A stretch of 64,000 nucleotides of DNA from an uncultured Christensenella sp. GTDB lineage: Bacteria > Bacillota > Clostridia > Christensenellales > DTU072. A program made the translations under genes and the position numbers. The notes below the pieces were generated by a model. It made no database searches. It was not told the DNA's origin and saw only the letters and a list, made by a program, of their open reading frames with translations. The stretch is from positions 38,335 through 102,334 of the forward strand of contig CASDZI010000002.1 in the NCBI GenBank assembly GCA_949285605.1, read 5' to 3'. Positions 54,561 through 63,889 of this stretch are shown here, piece after piece (position 1 is the first letter of the stretch; each line of letters starts with the position of its first letter).

Positions 54561-54598
54561 ATAAATATATTTAATAAATCCTTAACGGAGGTAAAAAT

Positions 54599-56524
54599 AT
54601 GAAAGTGATTATCGTCGGAGGCGTTGCGGGCGGCGCAACGGCGGCGGCAAGGCTGAGAAGGCTGGACGAAAATGCCGAAATTATAATGATTGAAAGGGAC
54701 GAATACGTTTCTTACGCTAACTGCGGACTGCCCTATTACGTCGGGGGCGTAATTAAGGAAAAAAATCATCTTCTGGTTCAAAGCGTCAAAGGACTTTCCG
54801 CCCGTTACAAACTCGACATACGGGTAAGAAACGAAGTTATCAACGTGGACAAAAAGGAAAAGACGGTGACCGTCAGACGTTTGAACGACGGGAGCGAGTA
54901 TGTGGAAAGCTTCGATAAACTCATTCTTTCCTGCGGAGCCAAACCCGTCACGCCCCCTATAGAGGGACTGAAAGACGCCGAAAACGTGTTTACGTTACGG
55001 AACGTCCCCGACGCATTGCGAATCAAAGACTTCGTCATAGAAAACAAAGTAAAAAACGCAGTCGTGGTAGGGGGCGGATTTATCGGAGTGGAAACGGCGG
55101 AAAACCTCACCGAAGCCGGCGTAAACGTCACCCTCATAGAGAAAATGCCGCAGATCTTGCGAAATTTCGATTTCGAAACGGCAAACGCTCTCCACAGGGA
55201 ACTTGCCGCACACGGAGTCAATCTCGTCCTAAACGACGGAATAAAGGCGTTCTTAAACAACGGAAAAACCGTACTTACCGAACAGGGTAAGAAATTTTTT
55301 TCCGAGCTCAATATTTTAGCGATAGGGGTAACGCCGGAAAACACTCTCGCCAGACTTTGCGGACTGCGTACCGGAAAAAGAGGACACGTCCTTACCGACG
55401 AAAATTTCCGTACTTTCGACGAAAACGGAGAAACGACGGAGGATATTTTCGCCATAGGCGATATGATAGAAGTCACTAACGCTTTGGACGGAACGTCCTA
55501 CGCCGTACCGCTTGCCTGGGGCGCCAACCGCCAGGGAAGACTCGTCGCCGACGTTTTGACGGGACGCGCGATAAACCAAAGTACGATAATGGGAACTTCC
55601 GTTCTCAAGGTATTCAATCTTACCGCCGCTTCCGCCGGCGCCAACGAAACAGCCTTGAAAGAAAAAAATATCCCCTACCTCGCCATACACGCCCACAGGG
55701 CAAACCACGCAAGCTATTATCCCGGAGCGGTCAACATTGCGTTAAAACTTCTGTATTCGCCCGACGACGGCAGGATTTTAGGCGTCCAGGCGGTGGGCGG
55801 CGAAGGCACCGAAAAAAGGGTAGACGTCGTGGCGACCGTAATGCGTCTTAAAGGAAGCGTTTACGACCTGAGCGATCTCGAGCTCTGCTATGCCCCTCCC
55901 TACGGCTCCGCAAAAGATCCCGTCAATATTTTAGGGTATATGGCGGAAAATATAAGGGACGGTTTCTTCCGACCCGTCCGCCACGACGAAATAGACGAAA
56001 TAGTAAAGGCGGGCGGTTTCCTTTTGGACGTGCGGACGCCTTCGGAATTTGCCAACGGTCATGTGTCGGGGGCGGTCAATATTCCGGTGGACGAACTCCG
56101 CAACCGTCTTGACGAGCTTCCCTCCGACAAGACCGCTCCGCTCTATGTGACCTGCCAGGTCGGCTTACGGGCTTACGTCGGGATAATGATATTGCGAGCG
56201 GCAGGCTACGCCGATCTCTATAACCTTTCGGGCGGTTATCTCACCTACAAAACCTATAAATACCGTCCCGAAACCAAAATCCCCGTTCCCGAAAAGGAAA
56301 ACGCCGTCAACGCAGACCTCGACGTGACGGGATTGATTTGTCCCAACTACCTGAACGCCGTCATAAAAGCGGTAAGTAAACTGAATAAAGGCGACCGCCT
56401 TACCTTGAAAGCCGCCGACCCGGGTTTCGACGAGATCGCCGTCTGGTGCAGCCGCAACGGATTGGGTCTGGAAATAAAAAACTACGACAAAAACGGATAT
56501 TTAGCGGAAATCACCATAAAATAA
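54599..56524 (+). CDS. CoA-disulfide reductase/NADH oxidase-like flavoprotein fused to rhodanese and TusA-like domains
   Basis: A 641-residue fusion. Residues 1-~445 are a CoADR-type FAD/NAD(P)H oxidoreductase: IIVGGVAGGATAAARLRRL for FAD, SYANCGLPYY with the redox Cys42, and AVVVGGGFIGVETAENL for NAD(P)H. Residues ~460-555 are a rhodanese domain (LLDVRTPSEFANGHV; active Cys in TCQVGLRA). Residues ~565-641 are TusA-like, but its motif is CPNYL instead of CPxP. It probably handles thiols, persulfides or polysulfide. ACGGAGG precedes the ATG. Confidence 0.88.
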   Translation: MKVIIVGGVAGGATAAARLRRLDENAEIIMIERDEYVSYANCGLPYYVGGVIKEKNHLLVQSVKGLSARYKLDIRVRNEVINVDKKEKTVTVRRLNDGSEYVESFDKLILSCGAKPVTPPIEGLKDAENVFTLRNVPDALRIKDFVIENKVKNAVVVGGGFIGVETAENLTEAGVNVTLIEKMPQILRNFDFETANALHRELAAHGVNLVLNDGIKAFLNNGKTVLTEQGKKFFSELNILAIGVTPENTLARLCGLRTGKRGHVLTDENFRTFDENGETTEDIFAIGDMIEVTNALDGTSYAVPLAWGANRQGRLVADVLTGRAINQSTIMGTSVLKVFNLTAASAGANETALKEKNIPYLAIHAHRANHASYYPGAVNIALKLLYSPDDGRILGVQAVGGEGTEKRVDVVATVMRLKGSVYDLSDLELCYAPPYGSAKDPVNILGYMAENIRDGFFRPVRHDEIDEIVKAGGFLLDVRTPSEFANGHVSGAVNIPVDELRNRLDELPSDKTAPLYVTCQVGLRAYVGIMILRAAGYADLYNLSGGYLTYKTYKYRPETKIPVPEKENAVNADLDVTGLICPNYLNAVIKAVSKLNKGDRLTLKAADPGFDEIAVWCSRNGLGLEIKNYDKNGYLAEITIK

Positions 56525-56544
56525 ATTATTAACTCAATAAAACG

Positions 56545-56573
56545 ACCGCCTCGTGACCCGAGGCGGTTTTGTT
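56545..56573. terminator. bidirectional terminator
   Basis: ACCGCCTCG (56545-56553) and CGAGGCGGT (56559-56567) form a perfect stem, followed by a T-rich stretch on the plus strand; the minus strand has a weaker T-rich tail. Confidence 0.85.
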
Positions 56574-56588
56574 ATTTTTGAAAGCACA

Positions 56589-57401
56589 TCAGTTTTGTCC
56601 GCAATTTTTATAAAGCCATGTATGCGGACATCCTTCCTCCTCGTCGGCTTTTCCCGTATCGAGGTAACCTTGCTTCAAGTAAAACTCTTTTGCCCTCGTC
56701 TGCGCATGTATAAGCGCTCGACCTCCGCCTTTCTCGAGGATGATTTTTTCCGCTTCTTTTATGAGGAATACACCCACCCCCTGTCTGCGGCAATCCTTAA
56801 CGACGGCGATGCTGCCGCCGCTCATCGTGAACGTGCTGCCTTCGCTTATATAAACTCCGCCGCCTTCGCCGTATTCCACGCTGTTGCCGGAAATGCTTCC
56901 GCCCGTCAAGGTGAAAGAAGCGTTTTCCGCAACATATACACCGCCGCCGCGAGAATAAGCCTGCCCGTCATAAAAACCGCTTCCGCCCGTGACGACGCCC
57001 GTGGTATACGTGACCCCGCCGACGACGTTGTTTGCTTCCGTGGAGCAATCGCACAGCGTAAAGTTGGCGTCGCTGTTTACGGTGATCACGGAACTTTTGC
57101 CCGTACCCGTGAGCTTATGCCCGTTCAGACAGAGGGTGACCTCGCCCGATATCGTAAGATCGGTCGTGAGAGTCACGTCGTCTGCGAGGTAATATTTGCC
57201 TGCCGTAAGCACGCCGCCGTCTGCCGTCAAAGCCGTCCACTCACCGTCGTTATGGTCGTGCGCCGCACTCTCCTCCGAAACGGCGGCAACTTCCGCCAAA
57301 GCCTGCCCGCGCAAGGCGCCGCACCCGAAAACCGCCAAGACGCTCATCACGGCAAGTAATATCAAAATAATGAAAATTTTCCTTTTTCCCGCTCTTTCCA
57401 T
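56589..57401 (-). pseudogene. chimeric ORF: exported beta-helix protein start joined in frame to a GNAT acetyltransferase C-terminal half
   Basis: A 270-residue open frame. Residues 1-~35 are a signal peptide with a possible lipobox (VFGCG). Residues ~50-198 form a right-handed beta-helix type segment with repeats such as NASFTLTGGSISGN and GSTFTMSGGSI, like many gut surface adhesins. From ~198 (AVVKDCRRQGVGVFLIKEAEKI...FYLKQGY) the chain is the acetyl-CoA-binding half of a GNAT enzyme ending HTWLYKNC. Neither half is complete, so I read it as a deletion fusion; a working chimera cannot be excluded. AAGGAG precedes the ATG. Confidence 0.75.
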
Positions 57402-57545
57402 ATCTATACTCCTTCATCGCCGCGCCATGAACTGTCTTGCACATAAGCCAAGAGTGCGCCTTGCTGCCATTAGAATCTCTTGCTTCATTTTGCTCTGTTT
57501 TTATAGAGTGTAGCGCAGAGAAATCGTTTTATCTTTTCGAAACGC

Positions 57546-59300
57546 TTACCCCGCACTGATTTCGATATTTGTAACTGTGTTGCCGTCAAAAGAAATCGCT
57601 GCGGTATATGCGTGAAACACATTGCCGTAGATGTCGGTCACGATCGGCACGATCTGGTATTCTCCTGCGGGCAGAGTCTGCACCGTAAGTTTTGTCTGTG
57701 CGTCGTACACTATGCTGCCTTCCTCAAAAAACTGCGTTCCTTCGCCCTGTTCCGTATCATAGAGCACGGCGATCTCGTCTCCTTCCGCGAGCGGGCGGAT
57801 GCGTGCGGTGCTGCCGTCGCCGTCCAGCACGCCTTCGATCGCCGCCCCCTCCGCCTGCGAATAGCGGAATAATAAGTAAGAAAATTCTCCGTTCACCGTT
57901 ATGGGGGAATAGAATACGGTCAGCCCGCCGTCCTGCGCCAATACGGCGCAGTGCAGAAGGATCCCGTCCAGATACACCCACTTGCCCGTAAAGCGGGCAA
58001 GGAAGCGGCTGCCGCTCTGCAAAACGTCATTGTCCGTGCCGATGCAGTACAGGCGCGAAAAGGCGCCGCCTTCCGCGCTCCCTTCACCGTACAGATGCAC
58101 TTCGTATTGTACAGACTGCACGTAGCACAGGCAGGCGGGATCGAGCGAAAAGCCGAACAGCCCGCTTCCCCCGTCGATAAAGCCACGCTCTGTGAAAGAA
58201 ATCGTGTCCACGGGCACTGCGCCGAGATATTTGCGCAGAAAAGTAGTATATTCCTCGCCGTCATACATATCCAAATAACCGCTGTGATCGGCAGAGACAT
58301 TTGAGGGGAAATAAAAACTCAGTCCGCCCGCGCCGGAGCGCGCGCTGCCGTTTGCGGTGCGCACAAAACCGGAAAAGTCGCACTCCAAGCCGAGGCAGCG
58401 GGCAAAGGACTCAATGTCGAAAAAGGTCGCCTGCGGCAGCGGATCGCGCGCGCCGAAGCGCACCGAATCCGCCAGCGCCTCTCTCAGACGTCCGTTGTCT
58501 TCAAGCACGGCGTTTACGATCGCGTCAAGCGCCTCGTCAACGCGGGAAAGCTGCGCAAGGTCGGTCACCGAAAGAGTGTAATAGGTCTTGGCGCCCTGCC
58601 GTGCGGCAAAGGAAGCGAGCACATCGTCGTAAAACCCGTCAAAGCCGAGATTTTCCAAAAGCACGGTATAGTCCCAGCCTGTCGCAGGCTCCAGCTCTTC
58701 CGAAGCGATCAGGTAGTCAGCATAGTCCTGCACCGTGTGCGCCGTTTCGTAGGTCGCCATGAGACAAGCGTCGAACCCGATAAAGGAAAAGCGCATCTGC
58801 GCCTTTGCGAGCGCGGCGGAAAGTTCGGCTAGCGTTAAATTGTCGCCGAACAGCTCGTCGCGGCAGACCCCGTCCACCGACCCGCCGCCGTGGTCCCACA
58901 AAATGAGCGAGGTCTGCTCGGCGGGGTAGTTTTCCGCGGCATACAAGAGGAATGAGGCAAGCGTTTCCGCGTCGCCCATGCTTGCAAGGGGTTGTGTGTC
59001 CGTTTTTATCAGCTTACCGTGCCGTACCTCGTATCTTCCCAGCTCCGATGCGGAAATCTCTTCTCTCCGCCACGAATTTGCGCCTCCCGTCTGGATCACG
59101 ACGTTCACGTTGTGCGGCAGCCGAGCTTCAAGCATGTCTGCGATGTTGTTGCTCGCGTAGCCGCGGCGGCTCTCCAAATCGCTCCCGCACATGTAAATGA
59201 GCAGCGTCTGGCTCTGTTCGGGTGCGGCGGGCTCGCAAGCGGAAAGGGGAAGAAAGAGGCAGAGCACGGCAAGCAGAATGCAAAATACTGCCCGTCGCAT
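57546..59300 (-). CDS. clostripain-family (C11) cysteine protease, lipoprotein
   Basis: A 584-residue exported protein. The signal peptide ends in a good lipobox (LPLSAC). TLLIYMCGSDLESRRG starts the caspase-like C11 fold, SLILWDHGGG (~131) holds the catalytic His, and FIGFDACLMATYETA (~172) the catalytic Cys. The C-terminal ~250 residues are beta-rich and unassigned. I start at 59300, preceded by AAAGGAGAGG; this site falls in the 16-base gap after the MACPF gene, so the two are in one transcript. It could process the neighbouring pore protein or act on outside substrates. Confidence 0.9.
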   Translation of the reverse strand: MRRAVFCILLAVLCLFLPLSACEPAAPEQSQTLLIYMCGSDLESRRGYASNNIADMLEARLPHNVNVVIQTGGANSWRREEISASELGRYEVRHGKLIKTDTQPLASMGDAETLASFLLYAAENYPAEQTSLILWDHGGGSVDGVCRDELFGDNLTLAELSAALAKAQMRFSFIGFDACLMATYETAHTVQDYADYLIASEELEPATGWDYTVLLENLGFDGFYDDVLASFAARQGAKTYYTLSVTDLAQLSRVDEALDAIVNAVLEDNGRLREALADSVRFGARDPLPQATFFDIESFARCLGLECDFSGFVRTANGSARSGAGGLSFYFPSNVSADHSGYLDMYDGEEYTTFLRKYLGAVPVDTISFTERGFIDGGSGLFGFSLDPACLCYVQSVQYEVHLYGEGSAEGGAFSRLYCIGTDNDVLQSGSRFLARFTGKWVYLDGILLHCAVLAQDGGLTVFYSPITVNGEFSYLLFRYSQAEGAAIEGVLDGDGSTARIRPLAEGDEIAVLYDTEQGEGTQFFEEGSIVYDAQTKLTVQTLPAGEYQIVPIVTDIYGNVFHAYTAAISFDGNTVTNIEISAG

Positions 59301-59316
59301 GGCTGCCTCTCCTTTG

Positions 59317-61521
59317 TTACTTGCGGATCGCAATGGTGGGCTTTATACCTGCGACCGTGTCATAATTCGCGCACCAATTATACCAATATCTTTGAGTGCT
59401 GTCATATTGCACATGCGGAACAAAAACGCCGTGCCAATCTTCTCGGAATCCGCAGAAGTTCGGATCCACGAAATCGGACACCGATCCCCAATAAGCGCGA
59501 TTGTCGGTCGCGCCGCGCGCCCAAGCAAAGTCGGTCACGACCATCCCGTCGCCGTAATAGTTCTCAATAAAAGGCGCAACGGAAACGACGTCCATCGACA
59601 GCACCAGCTCGTCCTCTTTGGGGTGCAGGGAGTTGTAATAATGCACATAGCCGAGGCGATAGGTGTTTTCCGTGCGGAAAGCCTTGTCATGGAAGAATCC
59701 GTTCAAATAAGTGCGCACGGTCGAATTCTCCCAATAGTTATGATTGCCCGCGGAAGTTCCGCCCAAAAGCTCCATGATGAAATGGTTGGCGGTCCTCGAA
59801 ATATATCTCACGAAGTCTTCGCCTTCCTGACTTTCTCTTAAATACTTTTCATAAAAATAATCGAGTTCGCGCTTGCTCGCGAGCAGATCCATGAGCTGAC
59901 CGGTCAGAGCTTCGCTGTTCACGCCCGAAAGCAAGAAGTCCTCGTCATAATATTTGGAAGCGTCGAGGATCTTGTCGCTCGTATAAAGGCGCTGACCATT
60001 GGAATCCGTGTCGTAATACCGCCAGATGATGTCTTCGAACTTGAAATAATAAGTCTGTCCCGCATTGTAACCGTTATGCGTTTCGGTCGGCACATATTTG
60101 AGATATTCGTCGCCGCCATAGGAGATGATGTCTCCCTCGTTGAGGAAATAATCTTCCGCAACTTCGCCCTTGCCCGCGTTCAATGCGGCAGTGACAACGG
60201 CATCGGCGCGCGACTGCGGATAAGATCCGTAACGCAGGATAATGCTTTGCGTCTGCGTATAATAATCGCTGATAAGATTATCATAGGTATTTTCCGCAAG
60301 ATAGTTGAAGTCCTCTTCAAGCTCCCTTGCGCGCGCCCGCCCTTCTTCGGTGTCGGGCAAAAGCTTCCAGATCGGATAAAGGGAATTGGCGTTGAGCGTA
60401 CCGATGAGCGTAGGCGTCGCGGAAATGCTGCTCAACCACTCGGAATAATTTTCCGCCATCGCGTCGATCGAGCTCATGTTCACGGAAGGATCGCCGCCGA
60501 AAGTGTTGGTCGTCGTAGCGATCTCGATCTTCTTGCTCGCGGCTTCCGACTTATAAGAATTGTCGAGCTGAACGGAGCCATTCAAGCCGAAGCTCGCGAT
60601 GTTCGCAGAGAGCTTGGCGCCGATACTGTTGATGTCTTCGGTCGTTGTGCTCGTTTCGGTGGAATAAAGATAATAATTAAAGTCCAAGCGTCCGCCGTAT
60701 GCCGCGCTGATGATGACGTGCGTGCCGTATTTGGCGAAAAGTTCTTCCGTCGTCACTTCGGGATCGACAAGATCCTTTTGAAACTCGTCGGAGAGAAAGT
60801 CGGAATATCTGCTCTCTCCCGAGGCAAGGCTCACGGAAAATTCCTGAACGTTCGCATGAAAGCGCATAAATTTGGAATTGGAAACGAGCGAATTTTTCGC
60901 CGTCGTGGAGAACGCCACGTCCACGCTGGCAGAGAAGAAGTTGCCGAAAGAAGCGCCGACGCTTATGCTCGTCTTTTTGGCATAATCTTCCATGAAGCTC
61001 TCCATACTCTCGCCCTCGACGCGCACCGTGGAGCTCTTGCGGTTGTTGCGGTTGATGCGCAGCGAGCCGGAATCGATGAGCTTGTCGGGATCGAACACGG
61101 GATAAGTTATATTCGCGTCGTTGCCGTTGATGAAGTCGGAAGCGATGACGTTATATCCCGCGCCCACAAAGCCCGTAATATCGTCAACGTCGGTAAAGTT
61201 CCCGAAGCCCTTGTCTTCGTCTCCATAGGTATTGTCCGTCACGGTGACGCGATACGTGCGCGTGTCCGTTCCGTTGGTCTCGGTCACGGTCGTCTTGCCT
61301 TCGTTCACGCCGACGATGTACCCATCTTCGCTCACGCCCGCAATGTTGTCGTCCTCGGTGGAAAACTCCGCTCCTTCGAGCGGCTGTTCGATTTTGTAGG
61401 AAGTATCCACTTCCAGCTCGATTGCCGTTGCGTTATCATCCGTGCAGGCGGCAAATACCGGCAAAACGAGCGTTACGCATAATAAGATGGCTGTCCAGAT
61501 CGCAACCGTTTTTTTCTTCAT
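59317..61521 (-). CDS. MACPF (perforin-like) lipoprotein with Ig-like and DUF6273-like domains
   Basis: A 734-residue exported protein. A signal peptide and lipobox-like VFAAC (~26) are followed by an Ig-like segment (~35-95), then a MACPF domain (~105-400). The domain has the signature YGTHVIISAAYGG (Tyr265, Gly276-277) and the late YPIWKLL block. Residues ~430-734 resemble DUF6273 (RYGSYPQS, DIIWRYYD, VRTYLNGFF, LSMDVVSVAP). MACPF proteins build ring pores in membranes. CGGAGG precedes the ATG. It lies between two exported proteases. Role (attack on rivals, host or phage-hit cells) is unknown. Confidence 0.85.
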   Translation of the reverse strand: MKKKTVAIWTAILLCVTLVLPVFAACTDDNATAIELEVDTSYKIEQPLEGAEFSTEDDNIAGVSEDGYIVGVNEGKTTVTETNGTDTRTYRVTVTDNTYGDEDKGFGNFTDVDDITGFVGAGYNVIASDFINGNDANITYPVFDPDKLIDSGSLRINRNNRKSSTVRVEGESMESFMEDYAKKTSISVGASFGNFFSASVDVAFSTTAKNSLVSNSKFMRFHANVQEFSVSLASGESRYSDFLSDEFQKDLVDPEVTTEELFAKYGTHVIISAAYGGRLDFNYYLYSTETSTTTEDINSIGAKLSANIASFGLNGSVQLDNSYKSEAASKKIEIATTTNTFGGDPSVNMSSIDAMAENYSEWLSSISATPTLIGTLNANSLYPIWKLLPDTEEGRARARELEEDFNYLAENTYDNLISDYYTQTQSIILRYGSYPQSRADAVVTAALNAGKGEVAEDYFLNEGDIISYGGDEYLKYVPTETHNGYNAGQTYYFKFEDIIWRYYDTDSNGQRLYTSDKILDASKYYDEDFLLSGVNSEALTGQLMDLLASKRELDYFYEKYLRESQEGEDFVRYISRTANHFIMELLGGTSAGNHNYWENSTVRTYLNGFFHDKAFRTENTYRLGYVHYYNSLHPKEDELVLSMDVVSVAPFIENYYGDGMVVTDFAWARGATDNRAYWGSVSDFVDPNFCGFREDWHGVFVPHVQYDSTQRYWYNWCANYDTVAGIKPTIAIRK

Positions 61522-61625
61522 AATACAACCTCCGATTTATTATAATTCATGTTTGACCGCATTTTTCAATCAAACCAAATCGTAACCGCTTTTCATTGTC
61601 TTCCTCCGAGATGATTTCGCAGTTA
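61522..61625 (-). other. gap between the S41 and MACPF genes with a short ORF
   Basis: On the minus strand GGAGGAAGACA precedes an 8-codon ORF (MKSGYDLV), and TATAAT lies just before the MACPF ribosome site. It may be a remnant or a leader peptide; no clear terminator is seen. Confidence 0.3.
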
Positions 61626-63416
61626 TTAAGCGCCTTTGATCGCGTTCAGGAGCGCTTCATTGTCATAAAAATACTGTCTGTCGAGCGGAATGTCGGGCAC
61701 GACGCCGCTCTCCACTACATCGCCGCCCACCATGACGCCCTGATCGTACTTCGCCGTTTCAAATACAATGGGCGAGCTGATGTTGGTCGTGGTTCCGTCG
61801 GGCAGCACGATGGTATATACCGCGCATGTGCCGCCGCCCGACTGCTCGCCGATGACGGTCGCGATCCCTTGCTCTTTTGCGATCGCCGCGAACAGATTCG
61901 CCGCGCTGAACGAGAGCTTTGACGTGAGCACATACCACTCGTATTGATCGTATGCGTCGTCGTCCGTAAAGTCTCCGTCCCCGTCCGCGTCGACGGCATA
62001 ATATTCTGCCGACGTAGCGCCGGAGATGGTGCTGCGCGTAAGATACTCGATCGGCTCGTTCGTCAAAAAGCCGAGAGCGCGCCACATTGCGGCGATCGAC
62101 CCGCCGCCGTTCATCGCCAGATCGAGAACGATGTTCTTGGTCGTCGTGCCGGTCTCTTTGTCATGCTCGGCGATCCTATCCATTGCATACCGCATAAAGA
62201 AATAGGTGTCATACTGCCTTGCGTCTTCGGAAACCGTTCCGTCTTCGTTATAGATCTGATCGTCCGACCCTGCCTTAAACGCATCCAGATAGATGATAGC
62301 CGTATCGTCAGCAAAGCGCACGAGGTCGAACACATAAGTAACCGTCCCGTCCGGCTGCTGAACGGGTTGGACGGCATCGGAGCCGGGCGCAACCAATGCC
62401 GCATTGAGGTCCGCCGAAATCTGCCAAGCCTCTTTCAACCCTTCTCCGAGACCGCCGTTCAAAATATTTTCGGTCGACGCATCGAATTGCGCGTCCGCTC
62501 CCGAATAATAAGAAGGTTTGATAAGAGAAGTATGCCGCTCGTCCAGCGTCTTTTGAAGGAGATCGATATATGCCTGATCGCGCACGGCGTTGTCGGAGGA
62601 GAGGAACGCCTCTTTCAAGTCTCCCGTAATGACGTCCTCTCCGAATGATCCGATGTCCTTATAGTCTTTCAAGCCGTAAAAGTAGTCGAGCGTAAAATTC
62701 AAAAAGTTCAGATTGATCCGGCTCATTTCCGCAGAGATTGGTTCATCGTTCCGATCGCAGGTCATGATCTCCGCCCATTTTTCCGCCGTCATGCCCTGCG
62801 TAAGGCTTCCCTGCTCGATGCCGTAATAAGCCTCTCCGTTAAAGTAAACGTTGTACAGGTTGAATGAACAAAACAGCAGATTCACAATATAGAACGGAAA
62901 CAGCGTCTGCCCGTCATGATAGAGAATATCAAATCCGTATTCCCCGAGATCGAAAACAATGTCGCTTTCCCCCGTTTTCCACATTGCCACCGGCTGCAAA
63001 AACGCTTCATAGTTCGTTGCCGGAGCCTGCAAAAACGAACTGAGAAAATCGAGGCTGCTGATTCGGATCGTGTCCTTTTCCCAATTTGCGATCATGGTAT
63101 AGACGTGCTCGCCCGTATATTGCAAGACGTATTCATGCGAATCTTCCGAAACGGAACTTTGCAGATCTTTACTGTCGTACAGACCGTCCAAAGCCGTAAT
63201 GAACATTTCAAGCTCGATATACGGCATTTCGCTGCCCTCTTTGTAATATGTGGGGATGGTTGCATCTTCGATGGTGTATTCCTCCGAGAGATTGCGGAAC
63301 GGATAGTCGGTTTTTGAAAAGCCGTCGGATGTCTGATCGTCCGCACACGCGACGGAAAACAGCATAACACTGCACAATATCAACGCCATGCAGATGATGA
63401 GAACTCTTTTTTTCAT
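61626..63416 (-). CDS. S41 family (TSPc) protease-like lipoprotein
   Basis: A 596-residue exported protein. The signal peptide ends in SVAC, a weak lipobox. The first ~330 residues are unassigned. The TSPc domain (~350-590) shows NIVLDLAMNGGGSIAAMW, then LTSKLSFSAANLFAAIAKEQG with the likely nucleophile Ser504, and GEQSGGGTCAV. The catalytic Lys of CtpB-type enzymes is not seen, so it may be IRBP/tricorn-like or inactive. I start at 63416, after AGGAG 12 bases upstream; an in-frame ATG pair at 63449 is possible. First gene of the cluster, 104 bases before the MACPF gene. Confidence 0.82.
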   Translation of the reverse strand: MKKRVLIICMALILCSVMLFSVACADDQTSDGFSKTDYPFRNLSEEYTIEDATIPTYYKEGSEMPYIELEMFITALDGLYDSKDLQSSVSEDSHEYVLQYTGEHVYTMIANWEKDTIRISSLDFLSSFLQAPATNYEAFLQPVAMWKTGESDIVFDLGEYGFDILYHDGQTLFPFYIVNLLFCSFNLYNVYFNGEAYYGIEQGSLTQGMTAEKWAEIMTCDRNDEPISAEMSRINLNFLNFTLDYFYGLKDYKDIGSFGEDVITGDLKEAFLSSDNAVRDQAYIDLLQKTLDERHTSLIKPSYYSGADAQFDASTENILNGGLGEGLKEAWQISADLNAALVAPGSDAVQPVQQPDGTVTYVFDLVRFADDTAIIYLDAFKAGSDDQIYNEDGTVSEDARQYDTYFFMRYAMDRIAEHDKETGTTTKNIVLDLAMNGGGSIAAMWRALGFLTNEPIEYLTRSTISGATSAEYYAVDADGDGDFTDDDAYDQYEWYVLTSKLSFSAANLFAAIAKEQGIATVIGEQSGGGTCAVYTIVLPDGTTTNISSPIVFETAKYDQGVMVGGDVVESGVVPDIPLDRQYFYDNEALLNAIKGA

Positions 63417-63889
63417 TGTACGTATATCTCCTAATGCAAATTTCATCATGTCAATTACAACATCCGACGCTCTTCATGAACCATGAATCCTGCCATATGA
63501 AACCGACAAGCGTTGAGTCTTTCACCCCTCTCCCGTTTTCGTCTCTGAAATTTCATATTAAGTACAATTTTCGCAGACCGCCGCTTGATGCGTCAACTTG
63601 TCTTATTTTTCCTTATTATATCATATTTTTTATCGATTGGCAATTTGTACGAGTAATTTTTCTCTATTGTAATACACGCTTCACAGTCTGCGAAAAGTGT
63701 ACTTTTTGCGGACCGCCGCTTTTTTTTTCACGCATTTGATACGCTTATGAAAAACGAGGTGAACCCCATGATAAGTTATGGTTACGGGCGTGCGAATAAC
63801 CGCACTATCAGTGCTTCACTTCCGCAATTCTTATTATTATGAACAAGCTGTCTAATGCTTTGTGCGGTGATTTATAATAGTGTCCATAA
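63417..63889. repeat. non-coding stretch with palindromic repeats, likely mobile-element remnant
   Basis: GCAGACCGCCGCTT (63572-63585) recurs as GCGGACCGCCGCTT (63708-63721). GTACAATTTTCGCAGAC (63563-63579) recurs inverted as GTCTGCGAAAAGTGTAC (63686-63702), which also pairs with the sequence after it. A 24-codon ORF (63768-63842) with a GAGGTG site is too short to trust. Nothing else is recognisable in these 470 bases. Confidence 0.5.

Noticed and set aside
60076..61482. 468-codon plus-strand frame opposite the MACPF gene
   Set aside because: Arg/Gly/Val-rich with no fold signature; the minus-strand gene has the MACPF motif, a signal peptide and a ribosome site.
63768..63842. 24-codon ORF with a GAGGTG site
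   Set aside because: Too short and unlike any family; it lies in repeat-derived sequence.
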